This document shows positions 17,502 through 26,843 of a stretch of 64,000 nt of DNA, piece by piece (within the stretch, counting starts at the first letter, position 1; each line of letters starts with the position of its first letter). The stretch is from Aestuariivivens insulae (GTDB taxonomy: Bacteria; Bacteroidota; Bacteroidia; Flavobacteriales; Flavobacteriaceae), in assembly GCF_022662195.1 (NCBI RefSeq), contig NZ_JAKMCS010000015.1, positions 30,388 to 94,387 on the forward strand, written 5' to 3'. The notes under the pieces are model-generated. The model did no database searches and was not told the origin of the DNA. It was given only the letters and a program-made list of their open reading frames with translations. Both the position numbers and the translations under genes were made by a program.

Positions 17502-18650
17502 TTAGTTAATAAATATGGTATTCCCTTTAATGTTATATTCCAGATCGTAACTGTCGCTAAAATAACTTAGCACATTCTCCAAGGGCTCTTCATTAAAATT
17601 CGCATAAAAGATTTCATCATTCAATTCCCTATCGGTTATGATGATATTTACATTATAATAGCGCTCTAGTTTTTTGGTGATATTTTTGAACGGCATGTTC
17701 CTAAACATTAAACCGCCTTGCATCCACGCCGTATAAAGATCTGTATCAACCGCTTCGGTTGTAATTTTATACAGTCCCTTATCAAACGACCCTTTGGTCC
17801 CTGGCGTTATTGTTGTATTTTCCTTTAGCGATTCTTCATCTGTGTACAAGCCCACCGAGCCTTCTACCAAAACCACATCGGTAGCTGCATCTTCAGGATA
17901 AGCTGTTACATTAAACTCTGTACCAAATACCTGTATGTTTAAGTTATCGGCATGCACAATAAATGGGTGGTCTATATCCTTAGACACATCAAAATAAGCT
18001 TCCCCATCAAGGAATACCTGTCTTGTTTTTTCTCCTTTTATAAACTTAACGGGGTATTTTAAAGACGTACCCGCATTTAAATGCACATTCGTTCCGTCTG
18101 ATAGCTTTACTTCAAAACGTTTACCATAAGGCACGGTTAATGTGTTATAAACCAACTTGTCCTCTGTGATATTATTACTATAGGTTAACTGATTTCCTTT
18201 TTGCTGACCTATTACTGTCCCTTCTTTATCAACAATTTGAGTAGAGCCATCTTCTTTAATCACTTCTATATTACCATTATCCAACTGGAGTGTTATGCTT
18301 TCCTCTGGTATAATGGGTTCTTGTTTTGCCGTAAAGTAACCTTTTTGGTACATAAAGCCCGTTCCTAAAAGCACAATAACAATAGCAGCATATTTCAATA
18401 CATGCTTTACTTTACGCAATCGGTACACGCGTTTATCTTTATTAATGTATTCTAGCAATCTCTTATTGGAAAGTTCTTCATTAAAGGTTTGAATATTAAA
18501 GTCTATAGCATAATTAACTTCAACATAATTCTTAAACTCCTCTACATGATCAGGATTCTCTAGCCATGCTTCCAATGTTTCCATATCTGAAAATGAAGCC
18601 TGTTTGGTAAAGTATTTTATTATTATTTTTTGGATTTTTGGTGATATCAT
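17502..18650 (-). CDS. FecR family anti-sigma factor (DUF4974 C-terminus)
   Basis: 382 residues. FecR-type proteins span the inner membrane, hold an ECF sigma factor, and release or activate it when the STN domain of a ligand-loaded SusC binds their periplasmic part. One membrane segment lies at about residues 88-105 (AIVIVLLGTGFMYQKGYF). Then comes the FecR domain (NTLTVPYGKRFEVKLSDGT, VFLDGEAYFDV, VFGTEFNVTAYPED) and a DUF4974 end (FKNITKKLERYYNV, LENVLSYFSDSYDLEYNI). It lies between susC and the divergent sigma gene, the standard arrangement for this regulatory module. Confidence 0.94.
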   Translation of the reverse strand: MISPKIQKIIIKYFTKQASFSDMETLEAWLENPDHVEEFKNYVEVNYAIDFNIQTFNEELSNKRLLEYINKDKRVYRLRKVKHVLKYAAIVIVLLGTGFMYQKGYFTAKQEPIIPEESITLQLDNGNIEVIKEDGSTQIVDKEGTVIGQQKGNQLTYSNNITEDKLVYNTLTVPYGKRFEVKLSDGTNVHLNAGTSLKYPVKFIKGEKTRQVFLDGEAYFDVSKDIDHPFIVHADNLNIQVFGTEFNVTAYPEDAATDVVLVEGSVGLYTDEESLKENTTITPGTKGSFDKGLYKITTEAVDTDLYTAWMQGGLMFRNMPFKNITKKLERYYNVNIIITDRELNDEIFYANFNEEPLENVLSYFSDSYDLEYNIKGNTIFIN

Positions 18651-18767
18651 TTCTTTTAATCTATAGTACTACAACGTTATAATTTTACATAACCCTAACT
18701 TTTATCATAACTTTTTTTTTATTTTCGCTTCGTTTGATATTAAATCATTATCATTTCGTTAAAAAAT

Positions 18768-19361
18768 ATGAGATTTTCTTTCACAGATGACATTGCCCTT
18801 ATTAAGTCCTTAAAAAAAGGAGACCCTGAGGCTTATACCTTTCTGGTGAAGAATTATCATCATAAACTTTGTGTTTATGCATACAGCCTTACAAGCGATA
18901 ATGACCAGTCTGAAGATATCGTCCAAAACGTTTTTGTTAAAATTTGGAGAAAGCGCAGCAAGTTAAAAGATGACTTTTCGGTTAAAAGTTATTTATATAA
19001 AATGATATATAACGAATTTATTGATCAATACCGAAAGCAAAAAATAACCTTGGTTCTGGAAAAGAAACATATAGATGCCTTAAGTTCTATTGTTGAAGAA
19101 AAAGACGAAAAATCATTGGAACGCCTCATCGCTATTGTTAAGCAAGAAATAGAAAATCTGCCACCAAAATGTAAAAAAACATTTTTATTAAGTAAAGAAG
19201 AAGGTCTCTCCAATATAGAGATTTCAGAATACTTGGATGTATCCATTAAAACTGTTGAAGCTCATATTAGTAAAGCATTTGCATTGCTTCGTAAAGCAGT
19301 AGGCCATAAAATAAACGGCGTGCTATTTTTATTGTTTGATAGACATATAAAAACTGAATAG
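18768..19361 (+). CDS. ECF RNA polymerase sigma-70 factor (Bacteroidetes SusC-linked type)
   Basis: 197 residues. Region 2 appears at about residues 25-90 (YHHKLCVYAYSLT, DQSEDIVQNVFVKIWRKR, SVKSYLYKMIYNEFIDQYR). Region 4 is at about 130-185 (IENLPPKCKKTFLLSKEEGLS, EISEYLDVSIKTVEAHISKAF), a clear helix-turn-helix. It is transcribed divergently from fecR across a 117-bp intergenic region. It probably activates the fecR/susC operon when FecR receives the SusC signal. The pairing is inferred from position. Confidence 0.94.
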   Translation: MRFSFTDDIALIKSLKKGDPEAYTFLVKNYHHKLCVYAYSLTSDNDQSEDIVQNVFVKIWRKRSKLKDDFSVKSYLYKMIYNEFIDQYRKQKITLVLEKKHIDALSSIVEEKDEKSLERLIAIVKQEIENLPPKCKKTFLLSKEEGLSNIEISEYLDVSIKTVEAHISKAFALLRKAVGHKINGVLFLLFDRHIKTE

Positions 19362-19377
19362 ATTTAATAACTAGCGC

Positions 19378-20394
19378 TTAGCTCCTCAATCCTTCGTCCA
19401 GTTTTTTTTGTATATCCCTTGTTATTTCAATCTCTTGTAATTGGGTTTTGATAAAATCCAAAGCACGGTGCTCATTATAATAAATGTTCTTTTTATCAAT
19501 AAAACCTACATGCCCTCCATGCTTAGGCATTTCCAAATATAAGTTAGGATTTTCTTTGGCCGCTTTTACCGGATAGCACTCTGGAGATAAAAACGAATCG
19601 TTTAAGGCATTTATTACCAAGGTTGGTGTTGTTATATCATGCAAATACTGCAAACTACTGGCCTTTTCATAGTAGTCCCTTGCATTTTTAAAGCCGTGTG
19701 CTTTTGCTGTATACACTTCATCAAAATCAATTAGTGTCTTTATGGAATATATGTCATTTTCACTCAAAACATCCTTAAATCGTTGCTGCTTTTTCTTTAA
19801 CCTATTTACTAGGTGTCTCTTAAACCTATCGTGATACAACCTATTTTTTGTACGAAGTAATTCCTTGGCCGATCCATAAAGATAGCAGGGTGCCGATACC
19901 GCTATTGCTGCTTTAACCTGGAAAGGCACTTCGTTCCGTTCTCCTAAATATTTTAGAACCATATTACCCCCTAGGCTAATACCCTTTATATATACTTCTT
20001 CATATTCCTTCTCATTTACAACATGTTCTACAACTGCTTTTAAGTCGTCGGTAGCACCAGAGTGGTAACTGTAATATTTTAAATTATCATAGCCACTACA
20101 GCCTCTAAAGTTCACACAAACGGCATCTATACCATTATCATTAAAAAGCTTAGCTGCCCCTGTTACATAGGGACGCTGACCGTGGCCTTCAAGCCCATGC
20201 AATAAAATAATAAGTTTGTTGTTTTTCTCCTTTGAAAAACTCCAGTCCAAATCCAAAAAATCCCCATCACTTAAAGTAATGCGTTCACGTTCTTGGTTTA
20301 ACGAAATGCGTCTTACCAATCCTGAATAAACGGTAGCTATAAATCCGTTTTTAAAATAAAATGGAGGTTTGTAGGTAGGTTCTACTATGGGCAT
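19378..20394 (-). CDS. YheT-like alpha/beta hydrolase
   Basis: 338 residues. Contains LIILLHGLEGHGQRPYV (oxyanion region), NFRGCSGYDN, and the nucleophile elbow YIKGISLGGNMVLKYLG with Ser in GxSxGG. A late VINALNDSFLSPECYP (acid) and MPKHGGHVGF (His) complete the triad. This is the YheT/EMB8 family of hydrolases, annotated as putative carboxylesterases with no settled substrate. It starts 3 bp after the adenine deaminase stop and likely shares its transcript. It converges with the sigma gene with a 16-bp gap. Confidence 0.88.
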   Translation of the reverse strand: MPIVEPTYKPPFYFKNGFIATVYSGLVRRISLNQERERITLSDGDFLDLDWSFSKEKNNKLIILLHGLEGHGQRPYVTGAAKLFNDNGIDAVCVNFRGCSGYDNLKYYSYHSGATDDLKAVVEHVVNEKEYEEVYIKGISLGGNMVLKYLGERNEVPFQVKAAIAVSAPCYLYGSAKELLRTKNRLYHDRFKRHLVNRLKKKQQRFKDVLSENDIYSIKTLIDFDEVYTAKAHGFKNARDYYEKASSLQYLHDITTPTLVINALNDSFLSPECYPVKAAKENPNLYLEMPKHGGHVGFIDKKNIYYNEHRALDFIKTQLQEIEITRDIQKKLDEGLRS

Positions 20395-20397
20395 AAA

Positions 20398-22020
20398 CTA
20401 ATTAATTTCTAAGGTTGTGAATTCAAAAGTATTTCCGTTGAACAATCCTTTATCGCTTAATTTCAACGCAGGAATAACCAGCAATGCCATAAAGGACAAG
20501 GTCATATATGGTGCGATTAACATAGATCCCAATCGCTTAGCCATGGCATCTAATTTGGCATATTGCTGTCCAATGGTATCTCCATCTTTATCACTCATGA
20601 TTCCAGCAACAGGTAGTGGCATTATATGACTTTCTGTATCAGATATGGCGCAAATACCTCCTTTATGTTCTATGATTAAGTTAACGGCTTTACAAATAGC
20701 CTCGTCTGAAACTCCAACAGCAATAATATTATGGGAATCGTGTCCCACTGAAGAGGCTATAGCGCCTTCCTGCAATCCAAAATTCTTAATAAACGCTAAA
20801 GCAGGTTTTTGATTTTTATAGCGGTTTACCACAGCCATCTTTAAAATATCTGTTTTTGTATTTGATACTAAATTACCACCTTCTAGAGTTGCATTGCCAA
20901 TTATTTCATTGGTGACCAATTGCCCTTCCAAGGCCTCGATAACCCTAATTTGCCTAGCGGAAGATTCTACTTTAAAATCTAAAACCTCTTTCTTATTACA
21001 ATTAAAATTATTGGGAATGGCTATTTTTACTGACTCTATTAAAGACTTTCCTTGGTTAAAAACCAACTCACCATTAACATAGGTTTGTAGCGTCTTAAAC
21101 GTCTTAAGATCCTCAACAACAATGCAATCGGCTGCATCACCTTCGTTTAACAACCCCACTTCCAAATTATAATGCTTAACCGGATTGATACAAGCCACCT
21201 GCAAGACTTTAAAAAGATCAATCCCTTTAGCGATTGCCCTGGCACATAGCTGATTGATATGCCCAAGCATTAAATCGTCTGGATGCTTATCGTCACTACA
21301 AAACATCATGTTTTCGAAATGATCAGGCAACAACTCGATAAGGGCTTCAAAGTTTTTGGCTGCACTCCCCTCCCGAATTAAAATCTTCATGCCTTTTTGT
21401 AGCTTTTCCAAGGCTTCATCATAAGTAAAGCATTCATGATCTGTGGAAATCCCACTGCTGATATATTTGGAAATCGCATCTCCTCTTAAACCGGGTGCAT
21501 GGCCATCTATGGGTTTTCCATTCTGTTTTGCCCAGGCCAGTTTCTTTAGGACTTCTTCATCATTAAGCAACACCCCGGGATAGTTCATCATTTCTGCCAA
21601 ATACTTAATATCTGGATTTTCTAAAAGCTTTTTTATGCCATCTGAATCTATTACCGCTCCAGCCGATTCAAACGCTGTTGCCGGCACACAGGACGGCGCC
21701 CCAAAATTAAATTTGAAAGGCACTTGCTTGCCATTTTCAATCATAAACTCAACACCCTTAACACCCAATACATTGGCAATTTCATGCGGATCGGAAACCG
21801 TAGCAACTGTACCATGCTTAACCGCTAATCGAGCAAATTCGCTTGGCACCAACATAGAGCTTTCTATATGGATATGTGCATCAATAAAACCAGGAAGGAT
21901 ATAATGATTAACATCATGGTCTTTGGCTTCAATAGCAGCAATACGTCCATTAGAGATCGTTATTTCTCCTTTAAAAATGCGTTGGTTTGGGATGTCTACT
22001 ATTTGGCCTTGTAGTTTCAA
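20398..22020 (-). CDS. ade: Adenine deaminase
   Basis: 540 residues. Hydrolyses adenine to hypoxanthine and ammonia in purine salvage. The amidohydrolase metal site is visible: [33 protein letters not shown] and [11 protein letters not shown]. The C-terminal adenine-deaminase-specific domain includes [15 protein letters not shown] and [14 protein letters not shown]. Length fits the family (about 540-600). The start is a TTG at 22018-22020 ([16 protein letters not shown]), since no in-frame ATG precedes the first conserved strand. Confidence 0.94.
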   Translation of the reverse strand: MKLQGQIVDIPNQRIFKGEITISNGRIAAIEAKDHDVNHYILPGFIDAHIHIESSMLVPSEFARLAVKHGTVATVSDPHEIANVLGVKGVEFMIENGKQVPFKFNFGAPSCVPATAFESAGAVIDSDGIKKLLENPDIKYLAEMMNYPGVLLNDEEVLKKLAWAKQNGKPIDGHAPGLRGDAISKYISSGISTDHECFTYDEALEKLQKGMKILIREGSAAKNFEALIELLPDHFENMMFCSDDKHPDDLMLGHINQLCARAIAKGIDLFKVLQVACINPVKHYNLEVGLLNEGDAADCIVVEDLKTFKTLQTYVNGELVFNQGKSLIESVKIAIPNNFNCNKKEVLDFKVESSARQIRVIEALEGQLVTNEIIGNATLEGGNLVSNTKTDILKMAVVNRYKNQKPALAFIKNFGLQEGAIASSVGHDSHNIIAVGVSDEAICKAVNLIIEHKGGICAISDTESHIMPLPVAGIMSDKDGDTIGQQYAKLDAMAKRLGSMLIAPYMTLSFMALLVIPALKLSDKGLFNGNTFEFTTLEIN

Positions 22021-22106
22021 TTTATAAACTTATTTCAATATTTCTTTCAATATATTCTCGATTACTTATTAAGTGGCTTCATTTATATTTTAATTTTTAT
22101 ATGTGG

Positions 22107-22150
22107 ATTCCTGCCTCCCCTTCGACAAGCTCAGGGTAATACGCAGGAAT
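22107..22150. repeat. REP-like hairpin element
   Basis: ATTCCTGC at 22107-22114 and GCAGGAAT at 22143-22150 form a perfect 8-bp outer stem. The loop holds CCCTTCGACAAGCTCAGGG, itself able to fold. It lies just past the stop of tilS (minus strand) in the tilS/ade gap, so it could double as a transcript end although there is no T-run. The palindrome style resembles dispersed intergenic elements common in Flavobacteriaceae. Confidence 0.5.
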
Positions 22151-22156
22151 GACAAA

Positions 22157-23467
22157 TCATCTCAATTCTATCTTAAGAATGTGTTTGGTATGGTCTGTAA
22201 CCCGAAAACGGTTATCTGCGCGTCTGCCAACTACCCATACAATGGCATCTTCTGTACATAACAACCAAGCATTTTCTTTATCTAAAAGCGATAGTTTTTC
22301 ATCCTTAAAATATTTGCTCAACTTCTTTCTTCCGGTCATGCCCAAAGGATAAAAATACTCGCCTTCCTTCTTTTTTCGAAGCTTCAACGGAAATTGCAAC
22401 AGGGCTTTATCTACATAAATGCAATTTGCGTTTGTTTCTGAAATTGTATCAACTTCAGTAAAACGCAATGTACCTAAAGGGGTTTCTACAGCTGACAATT
22501 GTTCTAAAACCAACACAGCTTCACGCTCTCCCTTATTAATTTCACTTAACAGTAAATGCGTCCGGTTTTTTATTAAACGATGGGTTTTGGAAAGCACATA
22601 CTTGCCGGTTTCGGCATCTAACAAATGGGTAACATCTTCCCATTCGGTAAAACCATAGCTCTTAAAGACTTCATATAGATAGGCCTTGGGGTTATCCAGC
22701 TTTTTAAATTCTGAAACTTTAAACGCCATAACATTACCACCCAAACGTTCCATGGTGTTATTTAAAAACGTTTCAATACTGTCCTTTATAATATTTGACG
22801 ACGCATTTAAATTATCCAAAGTCGTTTGAAAGCTTTGCAACAAACTTGGGTTAATGGTCTTTAGAATTGGCACCACTTCATGCCTTAGCTTATTCCGCAA
22901 GTATTTAACCGATTTGTTACTGCTATCGTCCCGCCATTTAATGTTATGGGATTTAGCAAAATCCACAATATCATCTTCAGAAAAAGGTAATAATGGCCTA
23001 ACAAATTTATCATTAACTTCTGGAATTCCTGTAAGCCCTTCCAAGCCGGTTCCCCTTGTGAAATTAATTAGAAAGGTTTCCAGATTATCATCGGCATGGT
23101 GTGCCGTTAAAATATAGTTGAAATGCAATTGTTCTGCCAATTCCGTAAACCAGTTGTAGCGCAGTTCCCGAGCGGCCATTTGAATGGAAAGCTTCTGTGC
23201 TTTGGCATAGGTTTCTGTATCAAAACTTTCAACAAAAACTTCAACATCTAAGTCTTCGGCCAAATCCAGTACAAAGGATTCATCCAAATCACTTTCATCA
23301 CCCCTTAAATTAAAATTGCAATGGGCCAACGCTATATTTAAGCCCATTTTATAACATAAATGGGTCAATACAACACTATCCACACCGCCAGAAATGGCAA
23401 TTAAAAGCTTCCCATCATTTAAAAAAGGCAATCGAGAATTTATATGGTTTTTGAATGTCTCTAGCAT
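22157..23467 (-). CDS. tilS: tRNA(Ile)-lysidine synthase
   Basis: 436 residues. Modifies C34 of the tRNA(Ile2) CAU anticodon to lysidine using ATP and lysine. This is essential for decoding AUA. The PP-loop LIAISGGVDSVVLTHL is at residues about 21-36, then LAHCNFNLRGDES and LTAHHADDNLETFLINFTRG, the catalytic core. RHEVVPILKTINPSL is followed by the C-terminal TilS domain (LRKKKEGEYFYPLGMTGRKK). Length is normal for Bacteroidota. ATG at 23467 directly precedes the conserved LETFKNHI start. Confidence 0.95.
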   Translation of the reverse strand: MLETFKNHINSRLPFLNDGKLLIAISGGVDSVVLTHLCYKMGLNIALAHCNFNLRGDESDLDESFVLDLAEDLDVEVFVESFDTETYAKAQKLSIQMAARELRYNWFTELAEQLHFNYILTAHHADDNLETFLINFTRGTGLEGLTGIPEVNDKFVRPLLPFSEDDIVDFAKSHNIKWRDDSSNKSVKYLRNKLRHEVVPILKTINPSLLQSFQTTLDNLNASSNIIKDSIETFLNNTMERLGGNVMAFKVSEFKKLDNPKAYLYEVFKSYGFTEWEDVTHLLDAETGKYVLSKTHRLIKNRTHLLLSEINKGEREAVLVLEQLSAVETPLGTLRFTEVDTISETNANCIYVDKALLQFPLKLRKKKEGEYFYPLGMTGRKKLSKYFKDEKLSLLDKENAWLLCTEDAIVWVVGRRADNRFRVTDHTKHILKIELR

Positions 23468-23597
23468 GTGTTCAAATATACAACATTGCCTTTTGAAATT
23501 TGCATGATACTTTTTATTGAATCTACGGCATACATCATTTTAAAGATTGAAAGGATTGATAAAAATTGAAGGGATTGATAATGATGAAAACATTAAT

Positions 23598-23720
23598 GAT
23601 TGAAGATTGAAGATTGATGATTAACGATTAACGAAATTTGATTAACCGAACACTAAATACTGAATACTGATTACTGATTACTGATTACTGAACACTGAAT
23701 ACTGCGACTGAACACTGAAG
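23598..23720. repeat. Degenerate heptanucleotide tandem repeats (two arrays)
   Basis: Array one, 23598-23632, is five 7-mers: GATTGAA twice, GATTGAT, GATTAAC twice. Array two, 23645-23704, is ACCGAAC, ACTAAAT, ACTGAAT, three ACTGATT, ACTGAAC, ACTGAAT, followed after a 2-base slip by ACTGAACACTGAAG. All units keep a strict 7-bp period. They lie in the 369-bp gap 23468-23836 between divergent genes. The remainder of the gap holds only similar degenerate GATTGA-type sequence and the promoter of the following gene. Confidence 0.7.
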
Positions 23721-23775
23721 GGAAACGATGACTTGTCATCTATTTGGCTTAAAAAACCTTATGCAAAGTTGATAT

Positions 23776-23803
23776 TTGTCATAAACCAACTCTAGTAATT
23801 TTG
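23776..23803 (+). promoter_or_regulatory. Predicted promoter of the sigma-like gene
   Basis: TTG at 23776-23778, 17-bp spacer, TAATTTTG at 23796-23803. This fits the Bacteroidota -33 TTG / -7 TAnnTTTG pattern and places a start site about 27 bp before the ATG at 23837. Confidence 0.5.
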
Positions 23804-23836
23804 TAACTTTAGAGTATCATCTTAAACCTTAGTATT

Positions 23837-24529
23837 ATGAGCTCTTTAGAAAGATTAAACGATAAAACAGCCCAAAAGGCTTTCAATAAAAAAGTAGTTT
23901 CTGTAACACAGCATTTAAGGGCTTATGTAAAGCATAGGTTATATATTGCTGAATCTACAGGAATTATCCCCAAAAACATGTATAATTCCAATGACTTGAT
24001 AGATGAAGCTATTGCTAAATTCTACGAACAAGGCTTTAATATTGATGCTGATACTTTAGCTATTAAACTGAAACTCTTTAAAATTGTTGATACCGATATA
24101 GATAGCCTTTTCCAAAAAGAAGCATTTCACAAAAATACCTTCAGCACTGATGCTATTTTAAATGAAGAGCTCGACGGCTTGGAGGAAAATTTTACCGTTG
24201 ATGAAGACTTTGATTTTATTATGCATGAGGAATTAAATGATATTTCATATAAACAAAGCCGTAAGCACCAACATGTTTTTGTTTACGACGATACAGATAT
24301 CACTTTGGCCAGTGCTTTTGAAATTGAAAATATTAAAGGTTTACAGCTAAAAAATACGCTTGGTAAATTTTACTCCTTTTTACCTTTTAACGTGTCTGAT
24401 ATTATCGATCTTTTTGTTTTTGGTAGATTGGACTTTGATGCCATTGCCAAAGTAAAAAACATTGAACCAAAACGTGTTGAGCGTATTCTAACCTTAGCTG
24501 AAGAAGCCATAAAAAAGAATTTAGACTAA
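23837..24529 (+). CDS. Sigma-70-like protein of unknown function
   Basis: 230 residues, no signal peptide. The N-terminal third (VTQHLRAYVKHRLYIAESTG, NDLIDEAIAKFYEQ) looks like a sigma region-2 helix pair. The C-terminus (LGKFYSFLPFNVSDIIDLFV, FDAIAKVKNIEPKRVERIL) looks like a region-4 helix-turn-helix. The middle is acidic (DEDFDFIMHEELNDI). It is therefore a probable divergent sigma-family relative, but I cannot show promoter-binding residues and it may instead be a ribosome or RNA polymerase accessory. It sits between tilS and pabB and converges with the latter (12-bp gap). Confidence 0.6.
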   Translation: MSSLERLNDKTAQKAFNKKVVSVTQHLRAYVKHRLYIAESTGIIPKNMYNSNDLIDEAIAKFYEQGFNIDADTLAIKLKLFKIVDTDIDSLFQKEAFHKNTFSTDAILNEELDGLEENFTVDEDFDFIMHEELNDISYKQSRKHQHVFVYDDTDITLASAFEIENIKGLQLKNTLGKFYSFLPFNVSDIIDLFVFGRLDFDAIAKVKNIEPKRVERILTLAEEAIKKNLD

Positions 24530-24541
24530 AAGCCTGTTTAA

Positions 24542-25837
24542 TTACGAATTCTCTAAAACAGTACGCATAGCCTTGGCTTTAACCAAACATTCCTCGTATT
24601 CCTTTAGCGGGTCACTCTTTGCTGTAATGGCACTACCTACCGAATAGGATACATACTGCCTAGAAGCGTTGTACAGAATACTTCTAATAACTACGTTAAA
24701 ATCGAAGTCACCATGGGGTGTAAAATAACCAATGGCTCCAGAGTAAACACCTCGCTTGGTTTCCTCTAAGGCCTCTATAATTTGCATGGCCGAGATTTTG
24801 GGAGCGCCCGTCATACTTCCCATAGGAAAAGTACTTTCAATAATGTCAACTGGATGAATAGCAGGATCAACATCTGCCGTAACGGTCGATATCATTTGAT
24901 GCACTTGATTGAAGGTATATACCTTACACAATTCTTCAACCGCAACACTACCTTTTATAGCTGTTTTGGATAAATCGTTACGTACCAAGTCCACGATCAT
25001 AATATTCTCACTACGCTCTTTGCTATCGTTTAATAAAGCCGATTTTAACAGCCTATCCTCTTCCAAATCCACCGACCGTTTTGCTGTACCTTTTATGGGC
25101 TGGGAAATGACCTTTTGCCCCTTTTTTTTTAAATAACGCTCCGGCGAAGCACTTAAGGCATACTTATCATGTAACTTTATAAACGACGCAAATGGCGGTT
25201 TGGAAATTTTATTTAATTTATTGTACGTCTCTAGCGGATCTATTTGAGTATCTTCAGCATAAAACTCCTGACAAAAATTCGCCTCATAAACATCTCCCCT
25301 ACGAATATGATCAAGCATTTGGGTTACCTTTTCAAAATACTCATCCTTATGGATACGCAACTTTATTCTAACATCATCTTTGCTTGGTGAATTATTTGGT
25401 GTGGTTATTTGTTCAATTGCTTTTAAATCCTGGGCAACTTCAGCTTCAACACATTTTAAATATAGTACTTCTACGGTGTCCCCTTTAACCAAAAACAACT
25501 TTTTAGGTTGAAAAAAGTATAAATCGGGAAAAGCCAATCCGTCAAAATTGGCGGAGTTTAAATGCTCCACAGCATTTTTTAAATCATAAGTTAAATAGCC
25601 AAAAATCCAATCTTGGGTATGGATTTGATATTCTTTTAACTTTTCAAAAGCCTGATAATAATCGGTCTGGATCCCCGTAAAGGCATCTACAGCTAAAATA
25701 GCATCAAAATTAGAGTACTCCTGCTCATAGCTATTGGAATCTAGCCAAACGACATCGTCGTATTGCTGTCCCCAAAGCAGTATCTTATTCTTAAACTCAT
25801 CAATAAAATCTATATTAAAAGTCTGTGATGTTCTCAA
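24542..25837 (-). CDS. pabB: Aminodeoxychorismate synthase component I / anthranilate synthase I family
   Basis: About 431 residues. Converts chorismate plus ammonia to 4-amino-4-deoxychorismate for folate synthesis. Chorismate-binding motifs: YEANFCQEFYAED, PPFASFIKL, ASPERYLKKKGQKVISQPIKG, RSENIMIVDLVRNDLS, and FPMGSMTGAPKISAMQIIE with GVYSGAIGYF. Length and the PIKGT motif fit PabB rather than TrpE, and no trp genes are near. Two adjacent TTG codons (25840 and 25837) could start it. The second gives MRTSQTFNI, the usual flavobacterial N-terminus. The single-domain form lacks a fused lyase. Confidence 0.88.
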   Translation of the reverse strand: MRTSQTFNIDFIDEFKNKILLWGQQYDDVVWLDSNSYEQEYSNFDAILAVDAFTGIQTDYYQAFEKLKEYQIHTQDWIFGYLTYDLKNAVEHLNSANFDGLAFPDLYFFQPKKLFLVKGDTVEVLYLKCVEAEVAQDLKAIEQITTPNNSPSKDDVRIKLRIHKDEYFEKVTQMLDHIRRGDVYEANFCQEFYAEDTQIDPLETYNKLNKISKPPFASFIKLHDKYALSASPERYLKKKGQKVISQPIKGTAKRSVDLEEDRLLKSALLNDSKERSENIMIVDLVRNDLSKTAIKGSVAVEELCKVYTFNQVHQMISTVTADVDPAIHPVDIIESTFPMGSMTGAPKISAMQIIEALEETKRGVYSGAIGYFTPHGDFDFNVVIRSILYNASRQYVSYSVGSAITAKSDPLKEYEECLVKAKAMRTVLENS

Positions 25838-25916
25838 CAAAAAAAAGATTAAGCCGTAAAGTTAGTTAGATTACTTAAAAAATCAGGAATTTTGCACCTA
25901 CTTTAAATGAATTTTG

Positions 25917-26807
25917 ATGCACACACTTAAAAACGACAAACTGGAAATTACCATAAAGCAAATTGGAGCTGAACTGTGTAAAATTAAATCGGCAAAGCAC
26001 AACACCAATTTTATGTGGGATGGCAACCCAAATATTTGGAACGGGATTTCGCCAGTTCTCTTCCCAATAATTGGAGCGCTAAAGGATGGTTCATATAACT
26101 TTAATGGTGCTGATTATAAACTTCCTAAACATGGTTTTATTAGGCATAATGAAAACATGCTATTGGATAAAAAAAACAGTAATAGTCTAATTTTCAAATT
26201 GGGTTACAATGAAGCGCTATTGAAAATGTACCCTTTTAAATTTGAATTTTATATAAGCTACTTGCTTAAAGATAACACGCTTGAAGTAACCCATACCGTA
26301 AAAAACCGTGATAATAAAACCATATATTTTTCGGTGGGAGGCCATCCTGCCTTTAAATGCCCTGTTTTTGATGATGAAACTTACAACGACTACAAATTAG
26401 AACTAGAACACAACGAAACCGCAAAAAGGCACTTAATCAATTTAGAAAACGGACTGATAGCTGATAATACAGAACCTGTTTTTAATGATTCCAACATTAT
26501 AAAATTAAGGCACGACTTGTTTGATAATGATGCTTTGGTTTTTAAGAATTTAAGATCTAGAAAAGTAACCTTAATGAGCAACAAATATGGTGCTATCCTA
26601 ACGGTAAGCTATCCTGACTTCCCCTATTTGGGTATTTGGGCAAAACCCGAAGGTGATTTTGTATGTATAGAACCTTGGTTAGGCATCGCTGATAGTGAAA
26701 CTACCAACCAGGATTTTAAAACCAAGGAAGGCATCTTGACATTGGTTCCCAACAAATTGTTTAAAGCCAGTTATACCATAGAAATTAACAATTCCCTTTT
26801 GGTCTAA
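25917..26807 (+). CDS. Aldose 1-epimerase family protein
   Basis: 296 residues. Galactose-mutarotase-like fold: FMWDGNPNIWNGISPVLFPIIG, YKLPKHGFIRH with the conserved His, and FSVGGHPAFKCP with the second catalytic His. PYLGIWAKPEGDFVCIEPWLG holds the catalytic Glu region. This is the LacX-like subgroup of aldose 1-epimerases, whose in vivo sugar is not known. ATG at 25917 is preferred over the TTG one codon earlier. It is divergent from pabB with 76 bp between them. Confidence 0.88.
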   Translation: MHTLKNDKLEITIKQIGAELCKIKSAKHNTNFMWDGNPNIWNGISPVLFPIIGALKDGSYNFNGADYKLPKHGFIRHNENMLLDKKNSNSLIFKLGYNEALLKMYPFKFEFYISYLLKDNTLEVTHTVKNRDNKTIYFSVGGHPAFKCPVFDDETYNDYKLELEHNETAKRHLINLENGLIADNTEPVFNDSNIIKLRHDLFDNDALVFKNLRSRKVTLMSNKYGAILTVSYPDFPYLGIWAKPEGDFVCIEPWLGIADSETTNQDFKTKEGILTLVPNKLFKASYTIEINNSLLV

Positions 26808-26826
26808 TAAATTAGTGGTAGATTTG
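26799..26826 (+). promoter_or_regulatory. Predicted promoter of the DEAD-box helicase gene
   Basis: TTG at 26799-26801, 17-bp spacer, TAGATTTG at 26819-26826, a full match to TAnnTTTG. It overlaps the end of the epimerase gene and gives a leader of only about 10 bases before the GTG start at 26844. Confidence 0.5.
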
Positions 26827-26843
26827 CAATCTAAATACTTGCT

